Shown here: positions 54,201-64,000 of the stretch, in pieces
Position numbering within the stretch: position 1 is the first letter of the stretch
Layout: the number at the start of each line of letters is the position of its first letter
Notes under the pieces: model-generated
Told to the model about the DNA's origin: nothing
The model's input: only the letters and a program-made list of their open reading frames with translations
Databases searched by the model: none
Position numbers and translations under genes: made by a program
NCBI GenBank assembly: GCA_016936665.1
Contig: JAFGXI010000033.1
Location: 85,317-149,316 of the forward strand
Direction: 5' to 3'
Length of the DNA stretch: 64,000 bases
Source of the DNA: Bacteroidales bacterium
GTDB lineage: Bacteria; Bacteroidota; Bacteroidia; Bacteroidales; JAFGXI01

Positions 54201-55508
54201 TACAGGATGACCTTTCAATACATTTTCAAGAATATCCCAAACTACAGCATCTCTTCTGTCGATAATTTTTTTAGCTGACTTAACCGTTTTAACAATGCCT
54301 CTTTCGATTAATTTTCGAATAATGAAAGGTTTGTATAATTCAGCAGCCATATCTTTTGGCATACCACATTCATTCATTTTTAAATCTGGACCAACCACAA
54401 TTACCGAACGAGCCGAATAATCGACACGTTTACCAAGTAAGTTTTGACGGAAACGACCTTGTTTACCTTTTAAACTATCGCTTAAAGATTTAAGTGGTCT
54501 ATTAGCATCCGTTTTAACGGCATTTGATTTTCTTGAGTTATCGAAGAGAGAATCGACAGCTTCTTGTAACATACGTTTTTCGTTACGTAAGATAACCTCA
54601 GGAGCTTTTATCTCTATTAATCGTTTCAAGCGGTTATTTCTAATAATAACACGTCTGTATAAATCGTTCAAATCGGAAGTTGCAAAACGACCGCCATCAA
54701 GAGGAACTAAAGGACGTAACTCTGGTGGAATAACAGGAACGATTTTAACAATCATCCATTCAGGTTTATTTCTACCTTTTGAGGCTCTAAAACCTTCGAT
54801 AACTTGCAAACGTTTTAAAGCTTCGTTCTTTCTTTGTTGCGAAGTTTCGTGGTTAGCTTGATGTCTTAATGTATAAGATAATTCATCTAAATCTACTCTT
54901 GACAACAAAAAGTGTAAAGCTTCAGCTCCCATTTTAGCGATAAACTTATCGGGGTCTGAATCGTCTTTATAGTTGTTGTCTTGAGGTAGTTTTTCTAAAA
55001 TATCTAAGTACTCTTCTTCAGATAAGAAATCGAGGTACTGAACAGGCTCCCCATCGGCATTCACCGCATGGCCTGGTTGAATTACCACATATTTCTCATA
55101 ATAGATAATAGCATCTAATTTTTTGCTTGGTAATCCTAGCAAGTACCCTATTTTATTAGGTAATGATCGGAAATACCAAATATGAGCAACCGGAACTACC
55201 AATTCGATATGTCCCATACGTTCTCTACGAACTTTCTTTTCTGTTACTTCAACACCGCAACGGTCGCAAACGATTCCTTTATAGCGAATACGTTTATACT
55301 TACCACAGTGGCATTCATAATCTTTCACAGGACCAAAAATTTTTTCGCAGAAAAGCCCTTCTCTTTCTGGTTTATATGTTCTATAGTTAATCGTTTCAGG
55401 CTTCATCACCTCACCATGCGATCTTTCTAAAATCTCTTCAGGTGAAGCTAAACCAATTCTAATTTTTGAAAAACTATTGTTTGTCTGTTTATCCTTTCTA
55501 AAAGCCAT
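51264..55508 (-). CDS. rpoC: DNA-directed RNA polymerase subunit beta prime
   Basis: Largest core subunit of RNA polymerase. The 1414-residue protein has the N-terminal zinc-binding cysteines (near 66, 68, 81 and 84), the catalytic Mg motif NADFDGDQM, the bridge-helix and trigger-loop regions and the second zinc site ([15 protein letters not shown]). Length is normal for Bacteroidota. It follows rpoB by 51 bases, in which a hairpin sits (55535-55555), and is followed by DUF3467. Confidence 0.98.
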   Translation of the reverse strand: MAFRKDKQTNNSFSKIRIGLASPEEILERSHGEVMKPETINYRTYKPEREGLFCEKIFGPVKDYECHCGKYKRIRYKGIVCDRCGVEVTEKKVRRERMGHIELVVPVAHIWYFRSLPNKIGYLLGLPSKKLDAIIYYEKYVVIQPGHAVNADGEPVQYLDFLSEEEYLDILEKLPQDNNYKDDSDPDKFIAKMGAEALHFLLSRVDLDELSYTLRHQANHETSQQRKNEALKRLQVIEGFRASKGRNKPEWMIVKIVPVIPPELRPLVPLDGGRFATSDLNDLYRRVIIRNNRLKRLIEIKAPEVILRNEKRMLQEAVDSLFDNSRKSNAVKTDANRPLKSLSDSLKGKQGRFRQNLLGKRVDYSARSVIVVGPDLKMNECGMPKDMAAELYKPFIIRKLIERGIVKTVKSAKKIIDRRDAVVWDILENVLKGHPVLLNRAPTLHRLGIQAFQPKLIEGKAIQLHPLACTAFNADFDGDQMALHLPLGNAAILEAQMLMLGSHNILNPANGAPITVPSQDMVLGLYYITKERSGARGEGLTFYSSEEVIIAYNEKAIDLHAKIKVKYPYNEKGEKIKTIIETTTGRVLFNEHVPDEVGFINTVLTKKSLRDIIALVLQVSGTAKAAQFLDDIKEMGYHMAFKGGLSFNLGDIIIPKEKDELVQDGYAQVEEVLNNYNMGFITNNERYNQIIDIWTHVNASLTTTLMNQLKSDNQGFNSVYMMLDSGARGSREQIRQLSGMRGLMAKPQKSGATGGQIIENPILSNFKEGLSVLEYFISTHGARKGLADTALKTADAGYLTRRLVDVAQDVIINEDDCGTLRGIVATAVKKNQDVVQTLYERIVGRTSVHNVINPLTGDIIVKSGEEITEDIAAEIEASPIEQVEIRSVLTCESKRGVCAKCYGRNLATARKVQIGEAVGVIAAQSIGEPGTQLTLRTFHVGGTAGNIGTTASIVSNYDAIAEIDELRAIDYKTESGEKTKVVIGRMGELRFVDKKTKVVLSTHTIPYGSKLYINNYSEVKKGTLICDWDPYNAVIIAEMSGRIAFENLISGITYREESDEQTGFTEKVIIETRDRTKNPEIVILGKNKEVLKSYNLPVGAHIVVSEKANVEQGQVLVKIPRAVGKAGDITGGLPRVTELFEARNPSNPAVVSEIDGEVTFGKIKRGNREITVTSKTGEVKKYLVSLSKQILVQENDYIRSGTPLSDGAITPADILAIQGPTKVQEYIVNEVQDVYRLQGVKINDKHFEVIVRQMMRKVTIEDPGDTIFLEKQIVDKWEFFEENDSIYGKKVVENAGDSETLKAGQIISARRLRDENSQLKRKDLALVEAREAIPATSNQILQGITRAALQTKSFISAASFQETTKVLNEAAINGKIDLLEGLKENVIVGHKIPAGTGTRDFQNLIVSAEYSDNE

Positions 55509-55534
55509 ATAAAGGAACGTTTTTATGGATTAAA

Positions 55535-55555
55535 GGAACAGCATAAAGCTGTTCC
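55535..55555 (-). other. Hairpin between rpoB and rpoC
   Basis: GGAACAGC (55535-55542) and GCTGTTCC (55548-55555) form a perfect 8-bp stem with a 5-base loop, followed on the minus strand by TTTAATCC, a weak T run. It could be an RNA processing or stability site; it is not a strong terminator. Confidence 0.6.
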
Positions 55556-55559
55556 AAAA

Positions 55560-58500
55560 TTACTCTTCTAAATTAATACTTAAACCTAAACCACGTAACT
55601 CGTGCATTAACACATTGAACGATTCTGGAATACCAGGATTAGGCATTGTTTCGCCTTTAACAATCGCTTCGTATGTTTTTGCTCTACCAATTACATCATC
55701 AGATTTAACGGTAAGTATTTCTTGTAAGATATTCGATGCACCAAATGCTTCTATTGCCCAAACTTCCATCTCACCAAAACGCTGACCTCCAAAGTGAGCT
55801 TTACCTCCTAATGGCTGTTGTGTTATAAGTGAATACGGACCGATAGAACGAGCATGCATTTTATCATCTACTAAGTGGCCAAGTTTCAACATGTATATAA
55901 CACCTACTGTTGCTGGTTGGTCGAATTTCTCGCCAGTACCACCATCAATTAAGTGTGTTTTTCCAAAATCAGGAATGTTTGCATCTCTAGTGAATTTTGT
56001 AATTTCATCGAGAGAAGCTCCATCGAAAATTGGTGTAGAAAACTTCATTCCTAATTCTTTTCCAGCCCATCCTAAAACAGTTTCATAAATCTGTCCGAGG
56101 TTCATACGCGATGGTACGCCAAGTGGATTAAGTACAATATCTACAGGTGTTCCATCTTCTAAGAAAGGCATATCTTCTTGGCGAACGATTCTAGAAACGA
56201 TTCCTTTGTTTCCGTGTCGACCAGCCATTTTATCGCCCACTTTTAAAACTCTTTTCTGAGCTATATAAATCTTAGCTAGTTTGATGATTCCTGTTGGTAG
56301 CTCATCTCCTACCGATAAATTGAATTTCTTACGTTTCGATTCTCCTTCAATTTCTTTAAATTTCTTCAAGAAATTATTATGTAAAAGTTTAATCAACTCG
56401 TTTTTATCTTTATCGGTAGTCCATTTGGTAGGATCTACATTCAAATAATCGATATCTTGAAGCGCTTTTAGGGTGAATTTCGTTCCTTTAGGAATAATTT
56501 CTGTGCCCAAAAAGTCAACAATGCCTTGGGATGTTTTTCCGTTAACTAAATTGAAAAGTTTATCGATAAAAATGCTTTTAACCTCTGCTATTCTTGCATT
56601 AGTTTCTTCATCAATTCTATCCATTAAAGGCTTTTCTAATTTTTTAAGTTTACGGTCTTTGTTAGCTCTGGCAAAAAGCTGTTTCCCAATTACAACACCT
56701 TGCATTGAAGGTGTAGCCTTAAGAGAAGCATCTTTTACATCGCCGGCTTTATCGCCGAAAATCGCACGAAGAAGTTTTTCTTCTGGTGTAGGATCGGATT
56801 CTCCTTTAGGAGTAATTTTACCAATTAAAATATCGCCAGGTTTTACTTCTGCACCGATACGAATCATACCGTTCTCGTCCAAATCTTTAGTTGCTTCTTC
56901 GTTAACATTTGGTATATCAGATGTTAATTCTTCAACGCCAAGTTTGGTATCGCGCACTTCGAGAATGTGTTCCGAAATATGTATAGAAGTGAAGATGTCA
57001 TCACGAACTACGCGTTCTGAAATAACAATTGCATCCTCAAAATTATATCCTTTCCATGGCATGAATGCTACCTTAAGGTTTCTTCCTAATGCTAACTCAC
57101 CATCTTGAGTAGCATAGCCTTCGGTCATGATTACACCTTTACTAACTTTCTGTCCTTTTCTTACGATAGGCACCAAGTTCAAACAAGTATTTTGGTTTGT
57201 TTTTCTGTACTTAGGAAGATCGTATGTAGTCAATTCATCGTCAAAAGAAACGAAAACTTCGTCTTCTGTTCTTTCGTAACGAACAACAATTTTATCAGCA
57301 TCGACATATTCAACTACACCTTCTCTATCGGCCACAATTTGTACACGAGAATCTCGAATTACGTTTTTCTCTATGCCAGTACCTACAATAGGAGACTCTG
57401 CTCTTAATAAAGGAACTGCCTGACGCATCATATTAGATCCCATTAATGCACGGTTTGCATCGTCGTGTTCTAGGAAAGGAATTAACGAAGCAGCAATTGA
57501 GGCGATTTGGTTAGGTGCAACGTCCATTAATTCTACTTCTTCTGGAGCAGAAACAGGGAAGTCGCCATTAAATCTTGACTTAATACGACTATTTACAAAT
57601 TTTCCTTTTTCGTCGATGATGGCATTTGCTTGTGCAATTACAACACCCTCTTCGTTTTCGGCACTTAAGTATACTGTGTTTGTGTCATCGAGGTTAACAA
57701 CGCCTGTTTCTACCTTGCGATAGGGTGTTTCGATAAAACCTAAATCATTAATTTTTGCATAAACACAAAGTGAAGAAATCAAACCAATGTTTGGTCCCTC
57801 TGGGGTTTCAATTGGACATAAACGGCCATAGTGTGTATAATGAACGTCACGAACCTCGAAACCTGCACGTTCTCTGGAAAGACCTCCTGGACCAAGAGCA
57901 GATAAACGACGTTTGTGTGTCATTTCTGCTAATGGATTAGTTTGATCCATAAATTGAGATAACTGATTGGTTCCGAAGAAAGAGTTAATAACTGAAGATA
58001 AAGTTCTTGAGTTAATAAGGTCTACAGGTGTAAATACTTCGTTATCTCTGACGTTCATTCTCTCTCTAATGGTTCTTGCCATTCTAGATAAACCAACGCC
58101 AAACTGATTTGCTAATTGTTCGCCAACGGTACGAACACGACGATTACTAAGGTGGTCGATATCGTCCACATCGGTTTTGTCGTTTATTAGTTGAATCAGA
58201 TATTTGATTATTTCAATAATATCATCTTTTGACAATACTTTTAAATCTGGATCGCTATCCAAATTTAATTTTTTGTTTATCCTATATCGACCCACATCAC
58301 CTAAATCGTAACGTTTGTCTGAAAAGAATAATTTATCGAACACATCACGAGCTGTTGCTTCATCTGGTGGTTCGGAATTACGTAACTGACGATAAATGTG
58401 TAAAACAGCTTCTTTTTCGGAGTTACAAGGGTCTTTTTGTAAAGTATTATAGATAATAGCAAAATCTGTTGAATTTACATCTTCTTTATGTAAAAGTATA

Positions 58501-59372
58501 GATTTTGTGCCAGAGTCTACAATCATATCGATGTGTTCTTTTTCGATAAGTGTTTCACGATCTATAATTACTTCGTTACGTTCGATAGACACTAACTCGC
58601 CTGTATCTTCGTCGACGAAGTCTTCGATCCACGATTTAAGCACACGTGCAGCTAATTTTCTACCTACAATTTTTTTAAGTCCTGTTTTAGAAACTTTCAC
58701 CTCGTCTGCAAGGTCGAAGATTTCTAAAATATCTTTATCACTCTCGTATCCAATTGCACGCAATAAGGTTGTAACCGGTAATTTTTTCTTACGGTCGATG
58801 TAAGCGTACATTACATTATTAATGTCCGTAGCGAACTCAATCCAAGAGCCACGGAACGGAATTATTCTAGCAGAATACAAGGTGCTACCATTGGCATGTA
58901 CACTTTGCCCGAAGAATACACCAGGGGAACGGTGTAACTGCGAAACAACGACACGCTCTGCACCATTGATTACGAAACTTCCGCTAGGAGTCATATATGG
59001 TACAGTACCCAAATAAACGTCTTGGATAACTGTTTCAAAATCTTCATGATCTTCGTCGGTACAATAGAGTTTTAGTTTAGCTTTAAGCGGAACGCTATAA
59101 GTTAAACCTCTATCGATACATTCTGAAATAGAGTATCTTGGCGGTTCTACATGATAGTCCAAAAACTCTAAAACAAAGTTATTTCTGGTATCTGAAATTG
59201 GAAAGTTTTCTGCAAAAACTTTATAAAGCCCTTCGTCTTTTCTTTTTTCTGAGGTGGTATCCTGTTGGAAAAAATCGGCGAATGATTTCAATTGAACTTC
59301 TAGAAAATCTGGATAGTGCAACTTCTTTTTAATAGAAGCGAAATCTATTCTTTCTTTACTTGTTATTGGCAT
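55560..59372 (-). CDS. rpoB: DNA-directed RNA polymerase subunit beta
   Basis: Second-largest core subunit of RNA polymerase and target of rifampicin. The 1270-residue protein has the rifampicin-pocket region [33 protein letters not shown] with the normal residues, [27 protein letters not shown], and the C-terminal [18 protein letters not shown]. Length is usual for Bacteroidota. It follows rplL by 94 bases that hold a terminator-like hairpin (59402-59442). Confidence 0.98.
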   Translation of the reverse strand: MPITSKERIDFASIKKKLHYPDFLEVQLKSFADFFQQDTTSEKRKDEGLYKVFAENFPISDTRNNFVLEFLDYHVEPPRYSISECIDRGLTYSVPLKAKLKLYCTDEDHEDFETVIQDVYLGTVPYMTPSGSFVINGAERVVVSQLHRSPGVFFGQSVHANGSTLYSARIIPFRGSWIEFATDINNVMYAYIDRKKKLPVTTLLRAIGYESDKDILEIFDLADEVKVSKTGLKKIVGRKLAARVLKSWIEDFVDEDTGELVSIERNEVIIDRETLIEKEHIDMIVDSGTKSILLHKEDVNSTDFAIIYNTLQKDPCNSEKEAVLHIYRQLRNSEPPDEATARDVFDKLFFSDKRYDLGDVGRYRINKKLNLDSDPDLKVLSKDDIIEIIKYLIQLINDKTDVDDIDHLSNRRVRTVGEQLANQFGVGLSRMARTIRERMNVRDNEVFTPVDLINSRTLSSVINSFFGTNQLSQFMDQTNPLAEMTHKRRLSALGPGGLSRERAGFEVRDVHYTHYGRLCPIETPEGPNIGLISSLCVYAKINDLGFIETPYRKVETGVVNLDDTNTVYLSAENEEGVVIAQANAIIDEKGKFVNSRIKSRFNGDFPVSAPEEVELMDVAPNQIASIAASLIPFLEHDDANRALMGSNMMRQAVPLLRAESPIVGTGIEKNVIRDSRVQIVADREGVVEYVDADKIVVRYERTEDEVFVSFDDELTTYDLPKYRKTNQNTCLNLVPIVRKGQKVSKGVIMTEGYATQDGELALGRNLKVAFMPWKGYNFEDAIVISERVVRDDIFTSIHISEHILEVRDTKLGVEELTSDIPNVNEEATKDLDENGMIRIGAEVKPGDILIGKITPKGESDPTPEEKLLRAIFGDKAGDVKDASLKATPSMQGVVIGKQLFARANKDRKLKKLEKPLMDRIDEETNARIAEVKSIFIDKLFNLVNGKTSQGIVDFLGTEIIPKGTKFTLKALQDIDYLNVDPTKWTTDKDKNELIKLLHNNFLKKFKEIEGESKRKKFNLSVGDELPTGIIKLAKIYIAQKRVLKVGDKMAGRHGNKGIVSRIVRQEDMPFLEDGTPVDIVLNPLGVPSRMNLGQIYETVLGWAGKELGMKFSTPIFDGASLDEITKFTRDANIPDFGKTHLIDGGTGEKFDQPATVGVIYMLKLGHLVDDKMHARSIGPYSLITQQPLGGKAHFGGQRFGEMEVWAIEAFGASNILQEILTVKSDDVIGRAKTYEAIVKGETMPNPGIPESFNVLMHELRGLGLSINLEE

Positions 59373-59401
59373 TTCGAGATTAATTTAAAGAACTTAAAAA
59401 A

Positions 59402-59442
59402 ATAACAACAAAAGGTTTAGAACCCAAAACAGGTTCTAAACC
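59402..59442 (-). terminator. Attenuator-like hairpin between rplL and rpoB
   Basis: GGTTTAGAACC (59414-59424) and GGTTCTAAACC (59432-59442) form a perfect 11-bp stem. On the minus strand it is followed by TTTTGTTGTTATTTTTTT, so it should work as a partial terminator lowering rpoB relative to rplL, as in the rplL-rpoB gap of E. coli. Confidence 0.75.
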
Positions 59443-59466
59443 CCCAAATTCTTGTATTAAATACAA

Positions 59467-59841
59467 TTATTTAAGTTCAACTTCAGCTCCAGCTTCTTCA
59501 AGTTGTGCTTTTAAAGCTTCAGCTTCGTCTTTTGAAACTGCTTCTTTAATTGTTTTAGGAGCTTCGTCAACTATAGCTTTAGCTTCTTTTAAGCCAAGGC
59601 CTGTAAGTTCTTTAACTAATTTAACGATTTGTAATTTAGCACCTCCAGCACTTTTCAATACAACATCGAATTCTGTTTTTTCAGCAGCACTTTCAGCGCC
59701 ACCTGCTGCAGGAGCAGCAACAACAGCTGCAGCAGCTGCTGGTTCAATTCCATACTCAGTTTTAAGTACTTCAGCTAACTCATTTACTTCCTTAACAGTT
59801 AAATTCACCAATTCTTCTGCAAGTTTTTTAACGTCTGCCAT
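59467..59841 (-). CDS. rplL: 50S ribosomal protein L7/L12
   Basis: Ribosomal stalk protein recruiting translation factors. 124 residues: N-terminal dimerisation domain ([18 protein letters not shown]), a hinge rich in Ala, Gly and Pro ([14 protein letters not shown]) and the C-terminal factor-binding domain ([38 protein letters not shown]). Standard length. Lies 38 bases after rplJ. Confidence 0.98.
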   Translation of the reverse strand: MADVKKLAEELVNLTVKEVNELAEVLKTEYGIEPAAAAAVVAAPAAGGAESAAEKTEFDVVLKSAGGAKLQIVKLVKELTGLGLKEAKAIVDEAPKTIKEAVSKDEAEALKAQLEEAGAEVELK

Positions 59842-59879
59842 TTTATTAAAATTTATCTATTTCTAATTTAAAAACTAAT

Positions 59880-60401
59880 TTATTCTGCTCTCTCTTGCAA
59901 AGTTTTCACTAAGCCGCCAATAGTGTTAGGCGCAGATTGCAGGGCACCAAGTACATTTTTGATTGGTGATTGAAGGATATTGATAATATCTCCAATAACT
60001 TCTTCTTTAGATTTGATACTTGATAATGCATCTAATTGATTGTCACCAATATAAATTCTTTCCTCAACATAAGCACCTTTAATCAAAGGTTTTTCGCTTT
60101 TTTGGCGGATTTCTTTTATAAGTTTAGCAGGTGCATTACCTACTTCGGTGAACATAATAGAAGTGCTTCCTTTTAAAACATTGTATAATGGTTCGAAATC
60201 GCCATCAGCTTTTTCTAAAGCTAATTTAATTAGAGTGTTTTTAACAACTTCTAATTGAATATTTTTTTCGAAACATTTACGTCTTAAAGAAGAGGTGGCC
60301 TCAGCATTCAAGTCAGCAATGTCTGTTAAATAAAAATGACTTGCGTTATTGATTTTTTCTGATAAACTATCAATTAATTGTGCTTTCAATTCTTTCTTCA
60401 T
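59880..60401 (-). CDS. rplJ: 50S ribosomal protein L10
   Basis: Base of the ribosomal stalk, binding L7/L12 dimers through its C-terminal helix. 173 residues with FYLTDIADLNAEATSSLRR, VVKNTLIKLAL and a C-terminal helix (GALQSAPNTIGGLVKTLQ). Lies 11 bases after rplA and before rplL. There is no room for a long L10 leader, so the classic autoregulation site is not seen here. Confidence 0.97.
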   Translation of the reverse strand: MKKELKAQLIDSLSEKINNASHFYLTDIADLNAEATSSLRRKCFEKNIQLEVVKNTLIKLALEKADGDFEPLYNVLKGSTSIMFTEVGNAPAKLIKEIRQKSEKPLIKGAYVEERIYIGDNQLDALSSIKSKEEVIGDIINILQSPIKNVLGALQSAPNTIGGLVKTLQERAE

Positions 60402-60412
60402 GGTACAATAAA

Positions 60413-61108
60413 TTATAGTTTGATAGTTTTAGGATCAATTTGAATACCAGGACTCATAGTACTTGAAACGTAAACACTTAAAATATATGTACCTTTAGCA
60501 GCAGCTGGTTTCAACTTGTTAATGGTAGTCATAAATTCTTCAATGTTTTCTTCCAATTTCTTAGGTTCGAATGATACTTTACCTACTGAAGAGTGAACAA
60601 TACCGTATTTGTCGACTTTGAAGTCAATTTTACCGGCTTTCACTTCTTTAACGGCTTTTCCTACTTCCATTGTAACTGTACCACTTTTGGGGTTAGGCAT
60701 TAAACCTCTAGGACCTAAAACGCGGCCTAGTTTACCCACCTTAGCCATTGCTGAAGGCATAGTGATAACAACGTCGAAGTCGGTCCAACCGCCCTCAATT
60801 TTTGCGATTTGATCGTCCATACCAACGAAATCGGCACCTGCTTCTTTTGCTTCTGCTTCCTTGTCTGGAGTACATAGCACAAGAACCTTGGTATCTTTAC
60901 CGGTTCCGTGAGGCAAAGTCACAATCCCTCTCACCATCTGATTCGCTTTACGAGGATCTACACCTAAACGAACTGCTAAGTCTACTGAGGCATCAAATTT
61001 TGTATAATTTACCTCTTTTACTAACTTAGAAGCTTCTTCAACAGTGTAAAGCTTATCGGCTTCGATCTTATCGTGTACGAGTTTTTGCTTTTTTGTTAAT
61101 TTAGCCAT
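60413..61108 (-). CDS. rplA: 50S ribosomal protein L1
   Basis: Binds 23S rRNA at the L1 stalk and, in E. coli, represses the L11 operon. 231 residues with [34 protein letters not shown] and the signature [22 protein letters not shown]. Normal length. It follows rplK by 13 bases. Confidence 0.98.
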   Translation of the reverse strand: MAKLTKKQKLVHDKIEADKLYTVEEASKLVKEVNYTKFDASVDLAVRLGVDPRKANQMVRGIVTLPHGTGKDTKVLVLCTPDKEAEAKEAGADFVGMDDQIAKIEGGWTDFDVVITMPSAMAKVGKLGRVLGPRGLMPNPKSGTVTMEVGKAVKEVKAGKIDFKVDKYGIVHSSVGKVSFEPKKLEENIEEFMTTINKLKPAAAKGTYILSVYVSSTMSPGIQIDPKTIKL

Positions 61109-61121
61109 TTGCCTTTACCTT

Positions 61122-61568
61122 TTAATTAATATCCTCAGGAAATTTACCGTCTATTTTTAAACCCATACTTCTGGCTGTGCCTGCAATCATTTTCATAGCA
61201 GATGATAATTTGAACGCATTTAAATCGTTCATTTTATTTTCTGCAATTTCGCGAATTTGATCCCAACTTACTTTACCAACTTTACGGCGGTTAGACTCGG
61301 GTGATCCTGATTTAATTTTGGCGGCTTCTAGCAATTGTACAGCTGCGGGTGGTGTTTTAATGATAAAGTCGAATGACTTATCGTTGAACACAGTAATTAC
61401 AACGGGCAATACTTTACCAGCTTGTTCTTGTGTTCTGGCATTAAATTGCTTACAAAATTCCATAATATTCACCCCTTTAGAACCTAATGCAGGTCCTACT
61501 GGAGGTGATGGATTTGCTGCGCCACCTTTAATCTGTAGTTTAATAAAACCTTCTACTTGTTTCGCCAT
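61122..61568 (-). CDS. rplK: 50S ribosomal protein L11
   Basis: Binds the GTPase-associated region of 23S rRNA and is needed for RelA activation in model bacteria. 148 residues with [22 protein letters not shown] at the start and [12 protein letters not shown] near the end. It follows nusG by 31 bases and precedes rplA by 13. Confidence 0.98.
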   Translation of the reverse strand: MAKQVEGFIKLQIKGGAANPSPPVGPALGSKGVNIMEFCKQFNARTQEQAGKVLPVVITVFNDKSFDFIIKTPPAAVQLLEAAKIKSGSPESNRRKVGKVSWDQIREIAENKMNDLNAFKLSSAMKMIAGTARSMGLKIDGKFPEDIN

Positions 61569-61599
61569 AACTGATTAATAATAATTAAGTTCAAGTTGA

Positions 61600-62151
61600 T
61601 TAATTCTCTTTTTCAACTTGTAAAAAACTTAACTCTACCGGCGTTTTTCTGTTGAAAATTTTGACCGTAACCATGAGTTTTTTCTTCTCACTGTCAACTT
61701 CTTCAATCACACCAGAAAAGCTGTTGAAAGGACCATCGATAACTTTGACAGTTTCTCCAACATAAAATGGAATAGTGATTTCTTCGGTACTATCTGATAG
61801 CTCATCTACTGTTCCTAAAATTCGCTTCACTTCAGAAGCTCTTAAAGGCACAGGAGACCCGCCTCTTTCTTCACCTAAAAAGCCTATAACACCTGTAATA
61901 CTTTTGATAACATGGACAACTTCTCCCTCAAGATTAGCTTCTATCAAAATATAACCTGGGAAAAAACTTCGCTCTTTGCTAATTTTTTTTCCGTTACGAA
62001 TTTGATATACTTTCTCTTTTGGAATAAGTACTTGAGCTACTTGATTCTGCAAGTTAAAAGCAGCAACCTCACTTTCGATGAATTCCTTCACCTTAGATTC
62101 TTTACCACTTACAGCACGAACCACGTACCATTTTTTGTCAATTTCTGCCAT
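61600..62151 (-). CDS. nusG: Transcription termination/antitermination factor NusG
   Basis: Binds RNA polymerase and couples it to Rho or the ribosome. 183 residues: N-terminal NGN domain (KKWYVVRAVSGKESKVKEFIE, FFPGYILIE) and C-terminal KOW domain (VGETVKVIDGPFNSFSGVIEEVD). Standard length. It lies 12 bases after secE and 31 before rplK. Confidence 0.97.
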   Translation of the reverse strand: MAEIDKKWYVVRAVSGKESKVKEFIESEVAAFNLQNQVAQVLIPKEKVYQIRNGKKISKERSFFPGYILIEANLEGEVVHVIKSITGVIGFLGEERGGSPVPLRASEVKRILGTVDELSDSTEEITIPFYVGETVKVIDGPFNSFSGVIEEVDSEKKKLMVTVKIFNRKTPVELSFLQVEKEN

Positions 62152-62163
62152 CCTTACAAAGTG

Positions 62164-62355
62164 TTAAAACATATTGTAAATCACCTCCATGACATTACGG
62201 AAGAAAGTATCCATGAGTGCAATAACTATTGCTATCATGAAGGAAGCAACCATCACCACAATGCCACTACTTTGTAGATCTTTCCAAGAAGGCCAAGTTA
62301 CTTTGTTGACCAATTCGTTGTAAGATTCTTCGAAATATGTTTTTATTTTAGTCAT
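62164..62355 (-). CDS. secE: Preprotein translocase subunit SecE
   Basis: Small essential subunit of the SecYEG channel. 63 residues: an amphipathic N-terminal helix (YFEESYNELVNKVTWPSWKDL) with the conserved KVTWP signature and one membrane segment (about 32-55). The short single-spanning form is normal outside Enterobacteria. It follows tRNA-Trp by 14 bases and precedes nusG. Confidence 0.95.
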   Translation of the reverse strand: MTKIKTYFEESYNELVNKVTWPSWKDLQSSGIVVMVASFMIAIVIALMDTFFRNVMEVIYNMF

Positions 62356-62369
62356 TCTAAAACGTTTTG

Positions 62370-62442
62370 CACGGGCGGAGAGGCTCGAACTCCCGACCTA
62401 CGGTTTTGGAGACCGTTGTTCTACCAACTGAACTACACCCGT
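62370..62442 (-). tRNA. tRNA-Trp (anticodon CCA)
   Basis: 73 nt. Acceptor ACGGGTG pairs with the 3' arm ending GCCCGT and discriminator G; D arm TAGTTCAGTTGGTAGAAC; anticodon loop CTCCAAA gives CCA; T loop GTTCGAGCC. CCA is not encoded. It lies between tuf and secE, as in many bacteria. Confidence 0.95.
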
Positions 62443-62478
62443 AATAAGCTTCTGCTTAATAATGAACAGAAGCTTATT
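62443..62478 (-). repeat. Perfect 12-bp inverted repeat directly before tRNA-Trp
   Basis: AATAAGCTTCTG (62443-62454) and CAGAAGCTTATT (62467-62478), loop of 12 bases. The hairpin begins one base upstream of the mature tRNA 5' end and 10 bases after the tuf stop. No T run follows on the minus strand, so it may be a processing or weak termination signal. Confidence 0.6.
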
Positions 62479-62487
62479 TTATGTTAT

Positions 62488-63672
62488 TTATTCTACGATT
62501 TCAATTACTTGACCAGCACCAACAGTACGACCACCTTCGCGAATAGCGAAACGTAATCCTTTGTCGATAGCAACAGGAGTAATCAAATTAACAGTAATAG
62601 TTACGTTATCACCTGGCATTACCATTTCTACTCCATCAGGAAGCATGATTTCACCAGTAACATCTAATGTACGTAAATAGAACTGAGGTCTGTAGTTATT
62701 GTGGAATGGCGTGTGACGACCACCTTCTTCTTTCTTCAATACATAAACTTCAGCTTTGAATTTAGTATGAGGAGTGATAGAACCTGGTTTGGCTAATACC
62801 ATACCACGCTTGATTTCTTTTTTATCAACACCACGTAATAATAAACCTACGTTATCTCCAGCTTCACCAGTATCAAGAATTTTACGGAACATTTCAACAC
62901 CAGTACATACAGTTTTTTTGCTATCTGCACCTAAACCGATGATGTGAATCTCGTCACCAGTGTTAACAACTCCAGTTTCAATTCTACCTGTAGCAACAGT
63001 ACCACGACCAGTAATTGAGAATACGTCCTCAACAGGCATTAAGAATGGTTTTTCGTTATCACGTGGAGGAATTGGAATCCAAGAGTCAACAGCGTTCATT
63101 AATTCCATGATAGAATCAACCCATTTAGCATCGTTGTTCAATCCACCTAATGCAGATCCACGAATAATTGGGGTATCTTCTTCGTAATCGTAGAAAGTCA
63201 ATAATTCTTGTACTTCCATTTCTACTAACTCTAACATTTCCTCATCGTCAACCATGTCAACTTTATTCAAGAAAACAACGATTTTAGGAACGTTTACCTG
63301 ACGAGCTAAAAGGATGTGTTCACGAGTTTGAGGCATAGGACCATCAGTAGCTGCAACTACTAAAATAGCACCGTCCATCTGAGCAGCACCAGTAACCATG
63401 TTTTTAACATAGTCGGCGTGACCAGGACAGTCTACGTGAGCATAGTGACGAGTTTCTGTAGTATACTCTACGTGTGCAGTATTAATAGTAATACCTCTTT
63501 CTTTTTCTTCAGGAGCGTTATCGATTGAGTCGAAAGAACGCATTTCAGATAAACCTTTAGAAGCTAATACAGTTGTAATAGCAGCTGTCAAAGTTGTTTT
63601 ACCGTGGTCGACGTGACCAATAGTTCCAATGTTAACGTGTGCTTTGGATCTATCAAATTTTTCTTTAGCCAT
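62488..63672 (-). CDS. tuf: Translation elongation factor Tu
   Basis: GTPase that delivers aminoacyl-tRNA to the ribosome. 394 residues with [10 protein letters not shown], the G2 threonine in [20 protein letters not shown] and NKVD, followed by domains 2 and 3. Standard length. It lies downstream of tRNA-Tyr, -Gly and -Thr and upstream of tRNA-Trp-secE-nusG, an old bacterial arrangement. No exact TAnnTTTG is visible in the 78 bases before the ATG, so transcription probably starts before the tRNAs. Confidence 0.98.
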   Translation of the reverse strand: MAKEKFDRSKAHVNIGTIGHVDHGKTTLTAAITTVLASKGLSEMRSFDSIDNAPEEKERGITINTAHVEYTTETRHYAHVDCPGHADYVKNMVTGAAQMDGAILVVAATDGPMPQTREHILLARQVNVPKIVVFLNKVDMVDDEEMLELVEMEVQELLTFYDYEEDTPIIRGSALGGLNNDAKWVDSIMELMNAVDSWIPIPPRDNEKPFLMPVEDVFSITGRGTVATGRIETGVVNTGDEIHIIGLGADSKKTVCTGVEMFRKILDTGEAGDNVGLLLRGVDKKEIKRGMVLAKPGSITPHTKFKAEVYVLKKEEGGRHTPFHNNYRPQFYLRTLDVTGEIMLPDGVEMVMPGDNVTITVNLITPVAIDKGLRFAIREGGRTVGAGQVIEIVE

Positions 63673-63750
63673 AACTTAAAATGTATTTAACTAATTTTTA
63701 ACAATTTACTTATATAATATCAATCTATAATTCTTTTTAACATGGTAATG

Positions 63751-63822
63751 AGCCAATGATGGGAATTGAACCCATGACCTTTTCCTTACCAAGGAAACGC
63801 TCTACCCCTGAGCTACATCGGC
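63751..63822 (-). tRNA. tRNA-Thr (anticodon GGT)
   Basis: 72 nt. Acceptor GCCGATG pairs with CATTGGC (G-U present), discriminator T; D arm TAGCTCAGGGGTAGAGC; anticodon loop TTGGTAA gives GGT; T arm GGGTTCAATTCCC. CCA not encoded. Confidence 0.95.
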
Positions 63823-63832
63823 TTAAAACTTG

Positions 63833-63905
63833 AGCGGGCGACGAGATTCGAACTCGCGACCCTCAGCTTGGAAGGCTGATGCTCTACCAACTGAGCTACA
63901 CCCGC
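63833..63905 (-). tRNA. tRNA-Gly (anticodon TCC)
   Basis: 73 nt. Acceptor GCGGGTG pairs with CGCCCGC, discriminator T; D arm TAGCTCAGTTGGTAGAGC; anticodon loop CTTCCAA gives TCC; T arm CGAGTTCGAATCTCG. CCA not encoded. Confidence 0.95.
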
Positions 63906-63914
63906 TTGCTTTAG

Positions 63915-63996
63915 TGGGAAGAGCAGGATTCGAACCTACGAAGGCTGAGCCAACAGATTTACAGTCTGCCCCGTTTGACCGCTTCGGTATCTTCCC
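63915..63996 (-). tRNA. tRNA-Tyr (anticodon GTA), class II
   Basis: 82 nt. Acceptor GGGAAGA pairs with TCTTCCC, discriminator A; anticodon loop CTGTAAA gives GTA; a long variable arm typical of tRNA-Tyr (TTGGCTCAGCC region); T arm AGGTTCGAATCCT. The promoter of the tRNA-tuf unit must lie beyond the window. Confidence 0.94.
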
Positions 63997-64000
63997 TAAA

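Noticed and set aside
56473..57108. 211-codon antisense frame inside rpoB
   Set aside because: Shadow of rpoB codon usage; low-complexity Ser/Ile/Leu-rich translation without motifs.

Overview
The window is a piece of an AT-rich Bacteroidota chromosome, most likely Flavobacteriales or a close relative. Four things point there. The mraZ-rsmH-ftsL-ftsI-murE-mraY-murD order and the porG-uppS-bamA-ompH-ompH-murI order are typical of the phylum. Three secreted proteins end in a type IX secretion (T9SS) C-terminal sorting domain. Families largely restricted to Bacteroidota (Porin_10, DUF6089, DUF6132) are present. The -7 promoter element TAnnTTTG of the Bacteroidota primary sigma factor occurs exactly, in the right orientation, in front of at least 16 genes or operons. 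I see no rRNA, CRISPR array, insertion sequence or prophage; the window is mostly core chromosome.

Layout: 1-7043, minus strand, division and cell-wall (dcw) operon behind a promoter overlaid by four MraZ-type repeats. 7129-11432, outer-membrane porin, metG and a small DUF6132 membrane protein. 11489-14962, secreted unknown protein, TPR-PAS histidine kinase and a 33-residue membrane peptide. 15074-19819, acyl-CoA dehydrogenase and two T9SS cargo proteins. 19821-27555, minus strand, murI, two OmpH/Skp chaperones, bamA, uppS, porG and two further PorG-like barrels: an envelope biogenesis block. 27656-41641, metabolic genes (aldehyde dehydrogenase, lipase, prmC, HAD phosphatase, malic enzyme, an HMG-CoA-lyase-like enzyme, a T9SS M14 peptidase coupled to a CAT-fold acyltransferase, DUF2007, M20 amidohydrolase, metF). 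41697-42682, a DUF1573 gene with an in-frame UGA. 42696-47922, minus strand, operon with a sugar-kinase/RapZ fusion, yqgE, a barrel and a membrane protein, preceded by prfC. 48041-50887, lipoprotein, PepSY protein, MORN protein and MFS transporter. 50894-63996, minus strand, the transcription/translation block tRNA-Tyr-Gly-Thr, tuf, tRNA-Trp, secE, nusG, rplK, rplA, rplJ, rplL, rpoB, rpoC, DUF3467.

The observation most worth checking is the DUF1573 gene (41766-42629). Its reading frame is interrupted by one TGA exactly where the family has the first cysteine of its SCGCT motif. The frame then continues with 82 more conserved-looking codons to a TAG followed by a strong terminator. The 34 bases right after the TGA are about 65 percent GC in an AT-rich genome and can fold into a hairpin. 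This fits a selenocysteine codon with a bacterial SECIS element; a point nonsense mutation is the main alternative. TGA is an ordinary stop for several neighbours, so a changed genetic code is not the explanation. Selenocysteine machinery is not in the window, so genome-level evidence is needed.
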